DNA of 64,000 nucleotides from Serinibacter arcticus (GTDB lineage Bacteria > Actinomycetota > Actinomycetes > Actinomycetales > Beutenbergiaceae), in NCBI RefSeq assembly GCF_004786095.1, contig NZ_RHPJ01000001.1:310001-374000 (forward strand). Reading direction: 5' to 3'. A model generated the notes under the pieces. The model saw only the letters and a list, made by a program, of their open reading frames with translations, had not been told where the DNA came from and did no database searches. Positions 1 to 8,045 of this stretch are shown piece by piece (the stretch's first letter is position 1; each line of letters opens with the position of its first letter). The translations under genes were made by a program, and so were the position numbers.

Positions 1-297
1 GCGGTCGGACCACGGTCCGACGACGAGCTGGCCGAACGCCGCGCCGAACATCATGAACGAGATCGTCAGCTGCGCCGTCGCGGCGTTGACCTCCATCTCC
101 TCCGCCACCTGCGGCAGGGAGGGAAGATACATGTCGACCGTGATGGCGAAGACGGCGGACATCGCCCCGAGCAGGCCGACGAGGGCCGGGCGGGGGCGGG
201 GCGGGCGACCGGTCGCGACGCCGTCGACGGACGGGCCGGCGTTGCCGGGAACGGAGGGGGCGGCGGAGAGCGAGGGGCGGGCGGGCGCTTGGGTCAT
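1..297 (-). CDS. Bcr/CflA family drug-efflux MFS transporter (N-terminal part)
   Basis: Partial gene: only the first 99 codons are present and the rest lies left of the window. After a Pro/Ala-rich cytoplasmic N-terminus of about 45 residues comes a first membrane helix containing ITVDMYLPSLPQ, then TAQLTISFMMFGAAFGQLVVGPWSDR. That is the characteristic helix 1 to loop 2-3 block (DMYLPSLP and GQLxxGPLSDR) of Bcr/CflA drug:H+ antiporters, which export compounds such as bicyclomycin or chloramphenicol. The start is the ATG at 295-297. Substrate cannot be read from the fragment. A short inverted repeat lies about 100 bp upstream. Confidence 0.85.
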   Translation of the reverse strand, partial: MTQAPARPSLSAAPSVPGNAGPSVDGVATGRPPRPRPALVGLLGAMSAVFAITVDMYLPSLPQVAEEMEVNAATAQLTISFMMFGAAFGQLVVGPWSDR

Positions 298-516
298 GGC
301 TGGCTCAGTTTCGGGGCGCGAGGTGTCGTCGGGGCTCGCCGTGCCGACGCGTGGGCGCTGTCGGTGGCACCCCAGTCTGCGCCCCTCACCCGGGTCTTGT
401 CGAATCGTTTCGAAGCGCGGGACTGCAACGTTCTTGGGCTGTTCAAGCCTCGGTCAACCAGCCGCCATCCGACGGCACGGTGCGGGTCAGATCAGGCCGA
501 TCCTCAGGTCCTGGAC

Positions 517-960
517 CTACTCCGCGGTGCCGACGGCGTAGGCCGTGACGTCGTCGCCCTCGGGCACGGAGAGCGAGAGCTGCACGGTCGCGTCCTGCGG
601 CTTGCCGAGCATCTGGATCGAGACGGGCGTGCCGTCGCACGCCATCTCCTTGGCGGTCGAGGACGCGCCGTCGATCAGCACGGAGACGGCGGCGAGCGCC
701 GTCGGGTCGCCCGCCAGGCACGCGGCGTCCACGTGGAAGCGCGACTGCGCCGGCAGCATCTCCGCCTGCCCCTGGGCGACCTCACCGTCCTGGATCATCA
801 CGCGCGTCACCTCGAGGTCGCGCGGTCCGGGGATCTCCACCGGCGTCGTCTCGACGGCGGTGGGGCTGGGCGCGGTCTCGGTCGAGTCCGGCGCTGGCTC
901 GCTCGTGCACGCGGCGAGCGGCAGCAGCAGGGCGAGGACGAGCAGACGGCGGGAACGCAA
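517..960 (-). CDS. secreted lipoprotein of unknown function
   Basis: A 147-residue lipoprotein precursor. The TTG start at 958-960 is chosen because GGAGG (966-970) sits 5 bases upstream. It gives the N-terminus RSRRLLVLALLLPLAAC, with a lipobox ending in the acylated Cys, followed by a Ser/Thr/Pro/Glu linker. Upstream in-frame starts (for example 1038) would put an unlikely 26-residue tail before the signal peptide. The mature domain carries two more cysteines (AACLAGD and MACDGTP) that could form a disulfide. I do not recognise the family. It is transcribed away from the membrane-protein gene at 1072, with an intergenic region of about 110 bp. Confidence 0.7.
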   Translation of the reverse strand: MRSRRLLVLALLLPLAACTSEPAPDSTETAPSPTAVETTPVEIPGPRDLEVTRVMIQDGEVAQGQAEMLPAQSRFHVDAACLAGDPTALAAVSVLIDGASSTAKEMACDGTPVSIQMLGKPQDATVQLSLSVPEGDDVTAYAVGTAE

Positions 961-1059
961 CGGTGCCTCCGGGGACGAGCGGACTGGTCCCCCACTTCTA
1001 CCAGGTGGGGCTGGACGAGCTCGTCCAGCCTCTCTCATGTTGGTCTCATGCACCGCCAC

Positions 1060-1065
1060 TACCGT
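1060..1065 (+). promoter_or_regulatory. -10 box of a probable leaderless promoter
   Basis: TACCGT lies exactly 6 bases before the GTG at 1072. The same TANNNT-N6/7-start arrangement recurs at least eleven more times in this window, so transcription probably begins at or next to the start codon. No Shine-Dalgarno sequence is visible. Confidence 0.5.
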
Positions 1066-1071
1066 GTCGGG

Positions 1072-1884
1072 GTGACAGACGGCATCGACGCTCCCACGAA
1101 CCACCAGCACCCCGGAGCCGCCGCCGGCGCCGCGGACGCCGCGGACACGTCTGACCCCGCGGACACCGACCGGGGCTACCGCTCGCTGCCGCTGCGCCGG
1201 ATGGCGGCCGTGACCGCCGGCATCGGGCTGCTCATCACGCTCATCGCCCTCGCGACCCTCACCCTGCTGCAGAATGCGCCGGCCCAGTACTTCGACGACA
1301 TCCACACCGTCTTCTGGCACTTCGACGTCGGCCGCGAGCACAACGTGGCCACCTGGTACTCCGCCGGGTTGTGGCTCCTCCTGGCCGTCGCGTCGATCGC
1401 GATCGCGCTGGCGCGACCGCAGCGGCCGCGGTCGTGGTGGTTCATCGCCGTCGTGGCGACGCTCGCCTCCGCCGACGAGTACCTCGAGCTGCACGAGCGT
1501 CTCGACGGTCCGGCGCAGAGCCTGGCCACCGCCCTGCCGTTCGACCTCTGGTTCACGTGGGTGCTCGTCGGGCTGCCCATCGCCGTGGTGGTGGCGGCGG
1601 TGCTGCTGCGCGCCGTGCTGTCGTTGCCCGCCGCGAGCAGGCTCGGGATCGTGGTCGCCGGGACGCTCTTCGTCCTCGGCGCCGTCGGGGTGGAGACCGT
1701 TAACGGCAGCATCCTGGAGCGCAACGACGGCATCGTCACGAACGCCTACCTCTACGGGACCATGGTCGAGGAGGTGCTGGAGATGGCCGCCGTCGGCCTC
1801 GCCCTCGCCTCGGTCCTGGCGCTCGTCCAGCACCGGCGCTCGGACGGCACGCTGCGGCTCGACCCGCGGGTCGCCGCTCGCTGA
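1072..1884 (+). CDS. six-helix integral membrane protein, unknown function
   Basis: A 270-residue protein with an acidic, Ala/Asp-rich N-terminal tail of about 40 residues and then about six hydrophobic helices. The polar motif SADEYLELHERLD follows helix 3, and a Glu pair lies before the last helix (MVEEVLEMAA). Conserved acidic/His residues at the membrane face resemble a family of bacterial hypothetical membrane proteins with a LDE...LHE motif. No function is known to me. The GTG start at 1072 is preferred over the ATG at 1048 because a TACCGT box sits 6 bases upstream. Divergent from the lipoprotein gene. Confidence 0.65.
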   Translation: MTDGIDAPTNHQHPGAAAGAADAADTSDPADTDRGYRSLPLRRMAAVTAGIGLLITLIALATLTLLQNAPAQYFDDIHTVFWHFDVGREHNVATWYSAGLWLLLAVASIAIALARPQRPRSWWFIAVVATLASADEYLELHERLDGPAQSLATALPFDLWFTWVLVGLPIAVVVAAVLLRAVLSLPAASRLGIVVAGTLFVLGAVGVETVNGSILERNDGIVTNAYLYGTMVEEVLEMAAVGLALASVLALVQHRRSDGTLRLDPRVAAR

Positions 1885-1941
1885 CGGGGTCCGGTGCGTT
1901 CGAACCGTGCCCCGGCCGCCCGGGCGTGCTTCCATGGAGAC

Positions 1942-2811
1942 GTGGGCATCACGACGCCGGTGGCGCGAGCACGGGAACAGATCGGTCACGCCCTCTTCAC
2001 CAAGGTGGCGGGCACGAACGGCTACGACGCGCGCAGTCGCATCCACGACACCCCCGGTCCCCGCTGGTTCGAGGCCGACAGCCCGATCCAGCGCGTGCAC
2101 GGCGATGCCTCGATGTTCGTCGGCGGCCTGCGCGCTCTCCTCCTGCAGTCGCTCCACCCGCTCGCGATGGCGGGCGTGGCGGGTCACTCCGGCTACCGCG
2201 GCGACCCGTGGGGGCGCCTCGAGCGCACCTCCACGTTCCTCGCGGTCACGACCTTCGGCACGGCCGACGACGCCCAGGCGATGATCGATCGCATCCGCGC
2301 CGTGCACGAGCGCGTGCGCGGGAAGGCACCCGACGGCCGGCCCTACCGCGCCTCCGACCCGCACCTGCTCACCTGGGTCCACATCGCCGAGATCGACTCC
2401 TTCCTCCGTGCGCACCAGCTCCACGGGGCTCGCCCGCTGACCGACGCCGAGGCCGACACCTACGTGGCCCAGACCTCGCGCGTCGCCCGGTCGCTGGGGG
2501 CCACCGACGTCCCGACGACGACGGCGGAGCTCGCCGAGTCCCTCGCGTCCTACCGCCCGGAGCTGACGGCGAGCGAGGCCGCCGTCGACACGGCGCACTT
2601 CCTGCTGCGCGAACCGCCGCTCGCGTGGACGTCGCGGCAGCCGTACCGGTTGATCGCCGCCGGCGCCATCGGTCTCATGCCCGACTGGACGCGCGCCGAG
2701 CTGCGCCTGGGCGGCCCGCGCGGCGACCGCCTGCGTCGGGCGGGCGGCGCGCTGGCCACGGCCACCATCCGCTGGGGTCTCGCCGGCGTCGGGACCCGCG
2801 GCCGCGCCTGA
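1942..2811 (+). CDS. MpaB-type oxygenase family protein (DUF2236)
   Basis: A 289-residue protein whose central block (HGDASMFVGGLRALLLQSLHPLA, then GYRGDPWGRLERTSTF and DPHLLTWVHIAEIDSF) matches the DUF2236 family. That family includes the heme-dependent latex-clearing protein and the fungal MpaB oxygenase. Conserved His and Arg residues are likely heme or catalytic ligands by family analogy. The natural substrate of actinobacterial members is mostly unknown. The GTG at 1942 is preferred to the GTG at 1894, because the extra 16 residues of the longer form look non-conserved. It follows the membrane-protein gene by 57 bp and may be cotranscribed. Confidence 0.75.
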   Translation: MGITTPVARAREQIGHALFTKVAGTNGYDARSRIHDTPGPRWFEADSPIQRVHGDASMFVGGLRALLLQSLHPLAMAGVAGHSGYRGDPWGRLERTSTFLAVTTFGTADDAQAMIDRIRAVHERVRGKAPDGRPYRASDPHLLTWVHIAEIDSFLRAHQLHGARPLTDAEADTYVAQTSRVARSLGATDVPTTTAELAESLASYRPELTASEAAVDTAHFLLREPPLAWTSRQPYRLIAAGAIGLMPDWTRAELRLGGPRGDRLRRAGGALATATIRWGLAGVGTRGRA

Positions 2812-3033
2812 CGGTCGTCGCGGGCGGCGAATCACCTGGTCCACGCGCGGCGCGTCCCCGGCACCGTCTGCACGACCTCGATCGACGCCGCACGCGTGAC
2901 GCGGCTCGTCCCCGCGCAGCACCTGGGAAGGCGCGCCCTCCCCCGACACCGATGACGTGGAGGCCGCCCGTCGCCGAGGTGCCCGCTGAGGACGACTGAG
3001 ACCTCCACCTCACCGCGCGCGGGCGGCGCTGCC

Positions 3034-3039
3034 TACGGT
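3034..3039 (+). promoter_or_regulatory. -10 box of a probable leaderless promoter
   Basis: TACGGT stands 6 bases before the ATG at 3046, with no Shine-Dalgarno sequence between. The 234 bases between the MpaB gene and this start hold nothing else I can identify. Confidence 0.5.
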
Positions 3040-3045
3040 GGGCGC

Positions 3046-3618
3046 ATGACGACGCCCCCGCCAGCCGCCCGCCCCGCCGCCGCTCTCGCGCAGGAGGTCC
3101 GGCAGCTCACGCAGGGCCGGCCGTACACCGTGGTGGACGAGACCGACGACGCCTTCACCGTGCACATCGACGTGGTCGACGCGCAGTGGTGGACGCTGTT
3201 CCAGCGCAAGGGTCTGCGGTACGTCTTCACGCACCTGGTGAAGGTCAGCGACGACGGTCGGTCCTACTCCGTGCGCGACACCCGCAAGACCCTGGCGTGG
3301 CAGGCGGGCCTCGACGTCTCCGGCGGGATGCCGCGTCCGGTGATCCGCGGTGGCATGTCGTACGCGACGGGCACGATCCGGGAGTTCTCGTTCCGCAAGG
3401 AGTTCGCGTTCGACGACGACCTGCGGCCCGGTGTCGTCGTCGACTACACCTTCAGCTCGGGCGAGGGCAACGCCCTCATCGAGCAGGCGGCCACGCGCCT
3501 CGGACTGCGCAAGACGATGAACGGGGTGTCGAAGCTCGGGCTCGGCGTGGCGATCTTCGCGGTGGTGGGCCCGGCCCTGGGGCTGGGCATCGCCGCCCTG
3601 GCCGGCGCATTCGGCTGA
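3046..3618 (+). CDS. hypothetical protein with a C-terminal membrane helix
   Basis: A 190-residue protein of unrecognised family. Residues about 25-150 are soluble and rich in beta-type sequence (YTVVDETDDAFTVHIDVVDAQWWTLFQRKG, RYVFTHLVKV). The C-terminus (GLGVAIFAVVGPALGLGIAALAGAFG) is a single hydrophobic Gly/Ala helix, so the protein is probably tail-anchored with its domain in the cytoplasm. The start is supported by a leaderless-type -10 box. It is separated from the Tad operon by about 115 bp containing that operon's own promoter signals, so it is probably an independent unit. Confidence 0.6.
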   Translation: MTTPPPAARPAAALAQEVRQLTQGRPYTVVDETDDAFTVHIDVVDAQWWTLFQRKGLRYVFTHLVKVSDDGRSYSVRDTRKTLAWQAGLDVSGGMPRPVIRGGMSYATGTIREFSFRKEFAFDDDLRPGVVVDYTFSSGEGNALIEQAATRLGLRKTMNGVSKLGLGVAIFAVVGPALGLGIAALAGAFG

Positions 3619-3660
3619 CGAGAGGTCCCTGATCGGACGGGGCCGAACCGTCACACAGAG

Positions 3661-3729
3661 TTGTCCACAATTTCGAAGAGTGGCTAGCCACGTCCCCCAC
3701 CCCTCCCCTACTGTCGCAACCCCGGAGGG
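3661..3729 (+). promoter_or_regulatory. promoter region of the Tad operon with DnaA box and palindrome
   Basis: Three signals are stacked here. A perfect actinobacterial-type DnaA box, TTGTCCACA, is at 3661-3669. A perfect 12-bp palindrome, GTGGCTAGCCAC, is at 3680-3691, where a -35 element would fall. A -10-like TACTGT is at 3709-3714. A strong GGAGGG ribosome-binding site (3724-3729) follows, 5 bases before the tadA ATG at 3735. The palindrome could be an operator; the DnaA box may be regulatory or chance. Confidence 0.45.
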
Positions 3730-3734
3730 TGGTC

Positions 3735-4994
3735 ATGGTCGATTCACTGGTACGTCTCGAGGCAGAGGTGCGCGAGCTCGTCCGGCGTCGCGCCCTCGAC
3801 CCCACCCGGGAGGAGTCCGCATTTCGATCCCTCGTCGCCGAGGCGATCACGGACTACGAGGAGCGCGCCCTGCGCAGCCTGGTCCCGGCGCTCGACGACG
3901 TGCCGCTGGCAGCCAAGGCGATGGTCGACGCCGTCGCCGGGCTCGGGCCGCTGCAGGCCTTCCTCGACGACCCCGAGATCGAGGAGATCTGGATCAACGC
4001 CCCCGGCCGCGTGTTCGTGGCCCGGCGCGGCCTGTCCGAGCTGACGACGCTGATGCTCACCACCGACGAGGTTCGTGATCTCACCGAGCGCATGCTGCGA
4101 CCCTCGGGGCGCCGACTCGACCTGAGCACGCCGTTCGTCGACGCGACCCTCGCGACGGGTGAGCGCGTCCACGTGGTCATTCCCGACGTCACCCGCACCC
4201 ACCTCGCCGTGAACATCCGCAAGTACACCGCGCGCGCCCAGCACCTCGACGACCTCGTCGCGCTCGGAAGCCTTCCGAGACGCGCCGCCGACTTCCTGGA
4301 CGCGGCGGTCGCCGTCGGGCTGAACGTCATCGTCAGCGGCGGCACCCAGGCCGGCAAGACGACGATGCTCGGTGCCCTGTGCGGGTCGATCCCGAGCTCG
4401 CAGCGCCTGGTGACGTGCGAGGAGGTCTTCGAGCTGCAGCCCGGGGTGCGAGACCACGTGGGGATGCAGTGCCGCCAGCCGAACCTCGAGGGCACCGGCG
4501 AGATCAACCTCCGGAGGCTCGTGAAGGAGGCTCTGCGGATGCGCCCCGACCGGCTGGTCATCGGTGAGGTGCGCGAGGCTGAGTCGCTCGACCTGCTGAT
4601 CGCGCTCAACGCTGGACTGCCCGGCATGGGAACGGTCCACGCGAACAGCGCGCGCGAGGCGGTCCACAAGCTCTGCCTCCTGCCCCTCCTCGCCGGGTCG
4701 AACGTGTCCAGCACGTTCGTGGTCCCGACGGTCGCGACCGCGATCGACGTCGTCGTGCACGTCGAGCTCGACGGCTCGGGTCTGCGCAGCGTGCGGGAGA
4801 TCGTCGCCGTGACCGGACGCAGCGAGAACGGCGTGGTGGAGACCTCCGACCTGTTCCACCGATCCGGCACCGACCGGCCCGGCCGCCTCACCCGGGGCAA
4901 CGGCTACCCCGGGGGCGAGGAGCGGTTCGAGCGCGCGGGCTACGATCTCGCCGACCTGCTGAGCGACGACGCCGACGACGGGTGGGCCGCCTGA
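3735..4994 (+). CDS. tadA: Tad/Flp pilus assembly ATPase TadA (CpaF)
   Basis: A 419-residue secretion ATPase of the type II/IV secretion family, which powers assembly and retraction of Flp pili at the inner face of the membrane. The N-terminal domain runs into GLGPLQAFLDDPEIEEIWIN, a CpaF signature. The Walker A motif at about residue 201 is GGTQAGKTT, in which Q-A replaces the usual G-S. The Walker B-like RLVIGEVREAE is near residue 272, followed by the His box MGTVHANS. The ATG at 3735 is chosen over the GTG at 3729 because GGAGGG is 5 bases upstream. First gene of an operon; its stop overlaps the tadB start. Confidence 0.93.
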   Translation: MVDSLVRLEAEVRELVRRRALDPTREESAFRSLVAEAITDYEERALRSLVPALDDVPLAAKAMVDAVAGLGPLQAFLDDPEIEEIWINAPGRVFVARRGLSELTTLMLTTDEVRDLTERMLRPSGRRLDLSTPFVDATLATGERVHVVIPDVTRTHLAVNIRKYTARAQHLDDLVALGSLPRRAADFLDAAVAVGLNVIVSGGTQAGKTTMLGALCGSIPSSQRLVTCEEVFELQPGVRDHVGMQCRQPNLEGTGEINLRRLVKEALRMRPDRLVIGEVREAESLDLLIALNAGLPGMGTVHANSAREAVHKLCLLPLLAGSNVSSTFVVPTVATAIDVVVHVELDGSGLRSVREIVAVTGRSENGVVETSDLFHRSGTDRPGRLTRGNGYPGGEERFERAGYDLADLLSDDADDGWAA

Positions 4995-5860
4995 TGGGTG
5001 CGACCGTCGGGCTCCTGCTCGGCGTCGGTCTGCTGCTGATGTGGTCGGCCACCTGGCACGACGTGCCGACCCTGGCGGCACCGAACCGCGTGCGCACGGC
5101 GTGGACCGACCTCGCTGCGCAGGCCGGCATGCATGCGGTGACGCTCCCCGCATTCGCCGGAGTCTCGGTCGGACTCGGGCTGGTCGTGGCGTTCGTCGCG
5201 CTCGGCACCGGCAGCGCGGTGAGCGTCTCGATCGCCTTCGCGGCCATCGTCGCGGTGCTGCCGCTCGGCTACGTGCGCTCCCGCGCGCGACGACGACGTG
5301 TCGAGCTGAGCCAGCTCTGGCCCGACGTCGTGGACGACCTCACCTCGGCCGTTCGCGCCGGGCTGACCCTCCCGGAGGCGATGATGGCGATGGCGCACCG
5401 CGGTCCGGAGGATCTGCGCGCCGACATGGCCGTCTTCGCCTCCGAGTACCGAGCCTCGGGTCGCTTCCTCGATGCCCTGGCCGTGTGGCAGGAGCGGCTG
5501 GCCGACCCTGTCGCCGACCGGCTGGCGGTGACGCTCCGGGTGGCGACCGAGGTGGGCGGCACCGACCTGGGCCGCATGCTCCGCACCCTGTCGGAGTTCC
5601 TGCGGACCGACCAGCGCACGCGGGGCGAGCTCGAGGCTCGCCAGTCGTGGACGGTCAACGGTGCCAGGCTCGCCGTCGCCGCGCCCTGGCTCGTGCTGGC
5701 CATGATGAGCGGGCGGGGCTCGTCAGCGAGCGCGTTCGACACGCCCGCGGGTGTCGGGCTGCTCGCGGGTGGGGCGGTGGTCTCGGCGCTCGCGTACGCG
5801 ATCATGCTCCGGATCGGGCGGCTGCCCGAGGACCCTCGCGTGCTGCGGAGCACGCGGTGA
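4994..5860 (+). CDS. tadB: Tad pilus inner-membrane platform protein TadB
   Basis: A 288-residue type II secretion F-domain membrane protein. It has two N-terminal helices, a cytoplasmic stretch after the basic SRARRRRVE segment with the typical DLTSAVRAGLTLPEAM, and two C-terminal helices. TadB and TadC together form the membrane platform worked by the TadA ATPase. The ATG at 4994 overlaps the tadA TGA by one base; a GTG 12 bases earlier is possible. Translationally coupled to its neighbours on both sides. Confidence 0.9.
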   Translation: MGATVGLLLGVGLLLMWSATWHDVPTLAAPNRVRTAWTDLAAQAGMHAVTLPAFAGVSVGLGLVVAFVALGTGSAVSVSIAFAAIVAVLPLGYVRSRARRRRVELSQLWPDVVDDLTSAVRAGLTLPEAMMAMAHRGPEDLRADMAVFASEYRASGRFLDALAVWQERLADPVADRLAVTLRVATEVGGTDLGRMLRTLSEFLRTDQRTRGELEARQSWTVNGARLAVAAPWLVLAMMSGRGSSASAFDTPAGVGLLAGGAVVSALAYAIMLRIGRLPEDPRVLRSTR

Positions 5861-6801
5861 ACCCCGTCGGCGCACTCGTCGGTGCCGGTCTGGCGGCCGG
5901 GATCCTGCTCGTGGTCAGCGCCTGGCGCGCCTCGCGTCCGACCCTGGTCGACCGGGTGGCGCCCTACGTCGGTTCACGTCCGGCGACGTCGTCCCTGCTC
6001 GCCACGGTGGATGTCGCCCGCACGGGGTCGAGGTCCGGCGCGAGCCTCGCCCGTGCCCTGGTCACCCCGGTCGTCACCGACCTGTCCCGCGTGCTCGAGC
6101 ACCTCGGCAGCTCGTCGGCCAGCATCCGCGCCCGACTCGCGCTGCTCCCGGGGCGCGGCGGTGTCGAGGGCTTCAGGGTCGAGCAGGTGCTGTGGGCCGC
6201 CGCCGGTCTCCTGCTCGGGCTGCTCCTCGCCGTGCCCCTGGCCGCCGCGCGCGGACTGCAGCCGCTCCCCGTGGCCGCGCTGGTGCTGCTGGGCGGGGTC
6301 GGTGGCGCGCTGCTGCGCGACTGGTTCCTCACGCGACAGGTCCGCTCCCGCGAGCGCCGCATCGTGGCCGAGTTCCCCACCGTCGCGGAGCTGCTGGCGC
6401 TGGCCGTCGGTGCGGGTGAGTCCCCCGTCGCCGCGCTGGACCGCGTGGCGCGCACGGTGCACGGCGCGATGGCGTTCGAGCTGCAGCGCACGCTGGCCGA
6501 CGTGCGCGCGGGCGCCACGGTGGCGCAGGCCCTGACCGCCCTCGGGCGGCGCAGCAACCTCGCGGTCGTCTCGCGGTTCGCCGACGGCGTCGCGATCGCC
6601 ATCGAGCGCGGCAGCCCCCTGGCCGACGTGCTCAGGGCGCAGGCGGCCGACGCGCGCGACGCCGCCAAGCGCGAGCTGATGGAGTCTGGCGGCCGACGCG
6701 AGATCGCGATGCTGACCCCGGTCGTCTTCCTGCTGCTGCCGCTGACCGTCGCGTTCGCCCTGTTCCCCGGCATCTCGGTCCTCGATCTGGGGACGCCCTG
6801 A
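5857..6801 (+). CDS. tadC: Tad pilus inner-membrane platform protein TadC
   Basis: A 314-residue partner of TadB. It has an N-terminal anchor, a helix pair (LWAAAGLLLGLLLAVPLAAARG and VAALVLLGGVGGALL), an F-domain with AEFPTVAELLALAVGAGESPVAALDRVA, and a C-terminal helix (VVFLLLPLTVAFALFPGISVL). The GTG start overlaps the tadB stop as GTGA (5857-5860), which indicates coupled translation. No TadZ, TadV prepilin peptidase or RcpC is encoded near it, so those parts must lie elsewhere in the genome. Confidence 0.9.
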   Translation: MNPVGALVGAGLAAGILLVVSAWRASRPTLVDRVAPYVGSRPATSSLLATVDVARTGSRSGASLARALVTPVVTDLSRVLEHLGSSSASIRARLALLPGRGGVEGFRVEQVLWAAAGLLLGLLLAVPLAAARGLQPLPVAALVLLGGVGGALLRDWFLTRQVRSRERRIVAEFPTVAELLALAVGAGESPVAALDRVARTVHGAMAFELQRTLADVRAGATVAQALTALGRRSNLAVVSRFADGVAIAIERGSPLADVLRAQAADARDAAKRELMESGGRREIAMLTPVVFLLLPLTVAFALFPGISVLDLGTP

Positions 6802-6901
6802 TGTCCCCGACGCCGCGGCCGACCCGCACACACGCTCCTCCCGATCCATCCCATCGCTCCACCACCGTCGGCCTGAGCGCCGCCACCCGAGAGGAACCCC
6901 G

Positions 6902-7147
6902 ATGTGGCACTTCCCCGAGAAGTTGACCGCCGCGTCCACCGGCCTGCTCCTGACGGTGCTGACCGCGTCGAGCGCGCTGGCCCGTCGAGCACGGCAGCGG
7001 ATCGCCGACGGCGAGCGCGGCGACGTCCCCGGCTGGGTGATGGTGACGCTGATGACGGCGGGCCTCGTCGCCATCGTCTGGGTGCTCGCCGACGACTGGC
7101 TGCGCCAGCTCTTCCAGCAGGCCGTCGACCGCGTCAGCGGCCCCTGA
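6902..7147 (+). CDS. small Flp-pilin-like protein (DUF4244-like)
   Basis: An 81-residue protein with one long hydrophobic segment (GWVMVTLMTAGLVAIVWVLADDW) after a basic, ERGD-ending leader. The size, the single helix and the position directly after tadC fit the actinobacterial Flp-pilin/DUF4244 group, so it is probably the major pilin subunit. Assignment is by context and shape; the processing site is not certain. The ATG follows GAGAGGA with suitable spacing. The 100 bases between tadC and this gene hold no other signal I can see. Confidence 0.7.
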   Translation: MWHFPEKLTAASTGLLLTVLTASSALARRARQRIADGERGDVPGWVMVTLMTAGLVAIVWVLADDWLRQLFQQAVDRVSGP

Positions 7148-7548
7148 GGCCTGCGCGACCGAGGCCGCTCCTGCACGGTGATCCCGAGCGGGGCTCCGCC
7201 GTCGCCGAGACCGTGCTGGTCGGCGCGCTCGTGGTGGTCCTCGTGCTCGGCGTGGTCCAGCTCGCCTACGCGCTCTGGGTGCGGACGGTCCTGATCGACG
7301 CCGCCGCGGAGGGGGCGCGCTACGCCGCCCTCCTCGACGGCGACCTCGCCTCCGGAGAGGAGCGGGCCCGGCTCGTCGCTGCGTCCGGGGTCAGCGACGC
7401 CTACGTCGATGCGTCCAACGCCTCGATCGACCGCGAGGCCGGGTACGACGTCGTGGTCGTGGAGCTGACCGCCCCGATCCCGGTGCTCGGACCGATCGGA
7501 CCGACCGGCACGATGACGGTGTCCGGCCGGGCGGTGGTGGAGCAGTGA
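7144..7548 (+). CDS. TadE-like pseudopilin with non-canonical start
   Basis: A TadE-family minor pilin of about 125-134 residues. It has the prepilin-like motif ERG|SAVAE (Glu at +5 after the presumed cleavage), a membrane helix, then WVRTVLIDAAAEGARYAALLDGD, the TadE signature. No ATG, GTG or TTG exists in frame close to the leader. The best candidates are CTG at 7144, overlapping the previous TGA, or CTG at 7171. Either CTG is used with translational coupling, or an upstream start inside the pilin gene is used. The stop overlaps the next GTG as GTGA. Confidence 0.65.
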   Translation: MRPARPRPLLHGDPERGSAVAETVLVGALVVVLVLGVVQLAYALWVRTVLIDAAAEGARYAALLDGDLASGEERARLVAASGVSDAYVDASNASIDREAGYDVVVVELTAPIPVLGPIGPTGTMTVSGRAVVEQ

Positions 7549-8045
7549 GAACGGTCCGCACGTGGAAGCGTGTGCGTGTGGGACGGGCCGCGACGCTGCT
7601 CAGGCACGGCCCGCGGGGGTGTGCCGCGGCGGGCGACGGCGAGCGCGGCAGCGCGGTCGTCGAGTTCCTCGGCGGCACGGTCGTCCTGGTGGTGCCGCTG
7701 GTCTACCTCGTGCTCACGCTGGCCCAGCTGCAGGGAGCGGCGTTCGCCGCGCAGGGGGCGGCTCGCGACACCGGGCGCCTCGTCGCCACCTCCTCCGACC
7801 CCGGGACCGCGATCGAGCTCGCCGCCGTCGGGGTCGAGCTCGCCTTCGCCGACCACGGCATCGAGGTCGACGGCGCGGACGTCCTCACGGTCACGTGCTC
7901 GCCGTCGTGCGACGCACCGGGGGCCACCGCATCGGTGACGATCAGCGCCAGGGTCCCGCTGCCGTTCTGGCCCGGCGGCTCCGTGACCGTGCCGATCGAG
8001 GCCGACGCCGTCACGGTCGTCGACAGCTATCGGGAGCGGTCGTGA
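7545..8045 (+). CDS. second TadE-like pilus protein
   Basis: A 166-residue protein with a basic leader of about 30 residues, then GERG|SAVVEFLGG, the same prepilin-type pattern as the preceding gene. A helix (TVVLVVPLVYLVLTLAQLQ) and AAFAAQGAARDTGRLVA follow, giving a TadE-like N-domain. The extracytoplasmic part has two cysteines (TCSPSCDAPG) that could form a local disulfide. It overlaps the genes on both sides by GTGA and belongs to the Tad operon, probably as a minor pilin of the pilus tip or base. Confidence 0.75.
   Translation: MRTVRTWKRVRVGRAATLLRHGPRGCAAAGDGERGSAVVEFLGGTVVLVVPLVYLVLTLAQLQGAAFAAQGAARDTGRLVATSSDPGTAIELAAVGVELAFADHGIEVDGADVLTVTCSPSCDAPGATASVTISARVPLPFWPGGSVTVPIEADAVTVVDSYRERS

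Noticed and set aside
517-2949. 810-residue open frame on the minus strand
   Set aside because: Only its last part (from 960 leftward) is a real lipoprotein. The rest is Arg/Gly/Asp-rich shadow antisense to the membrane-protein and MpaB genes.
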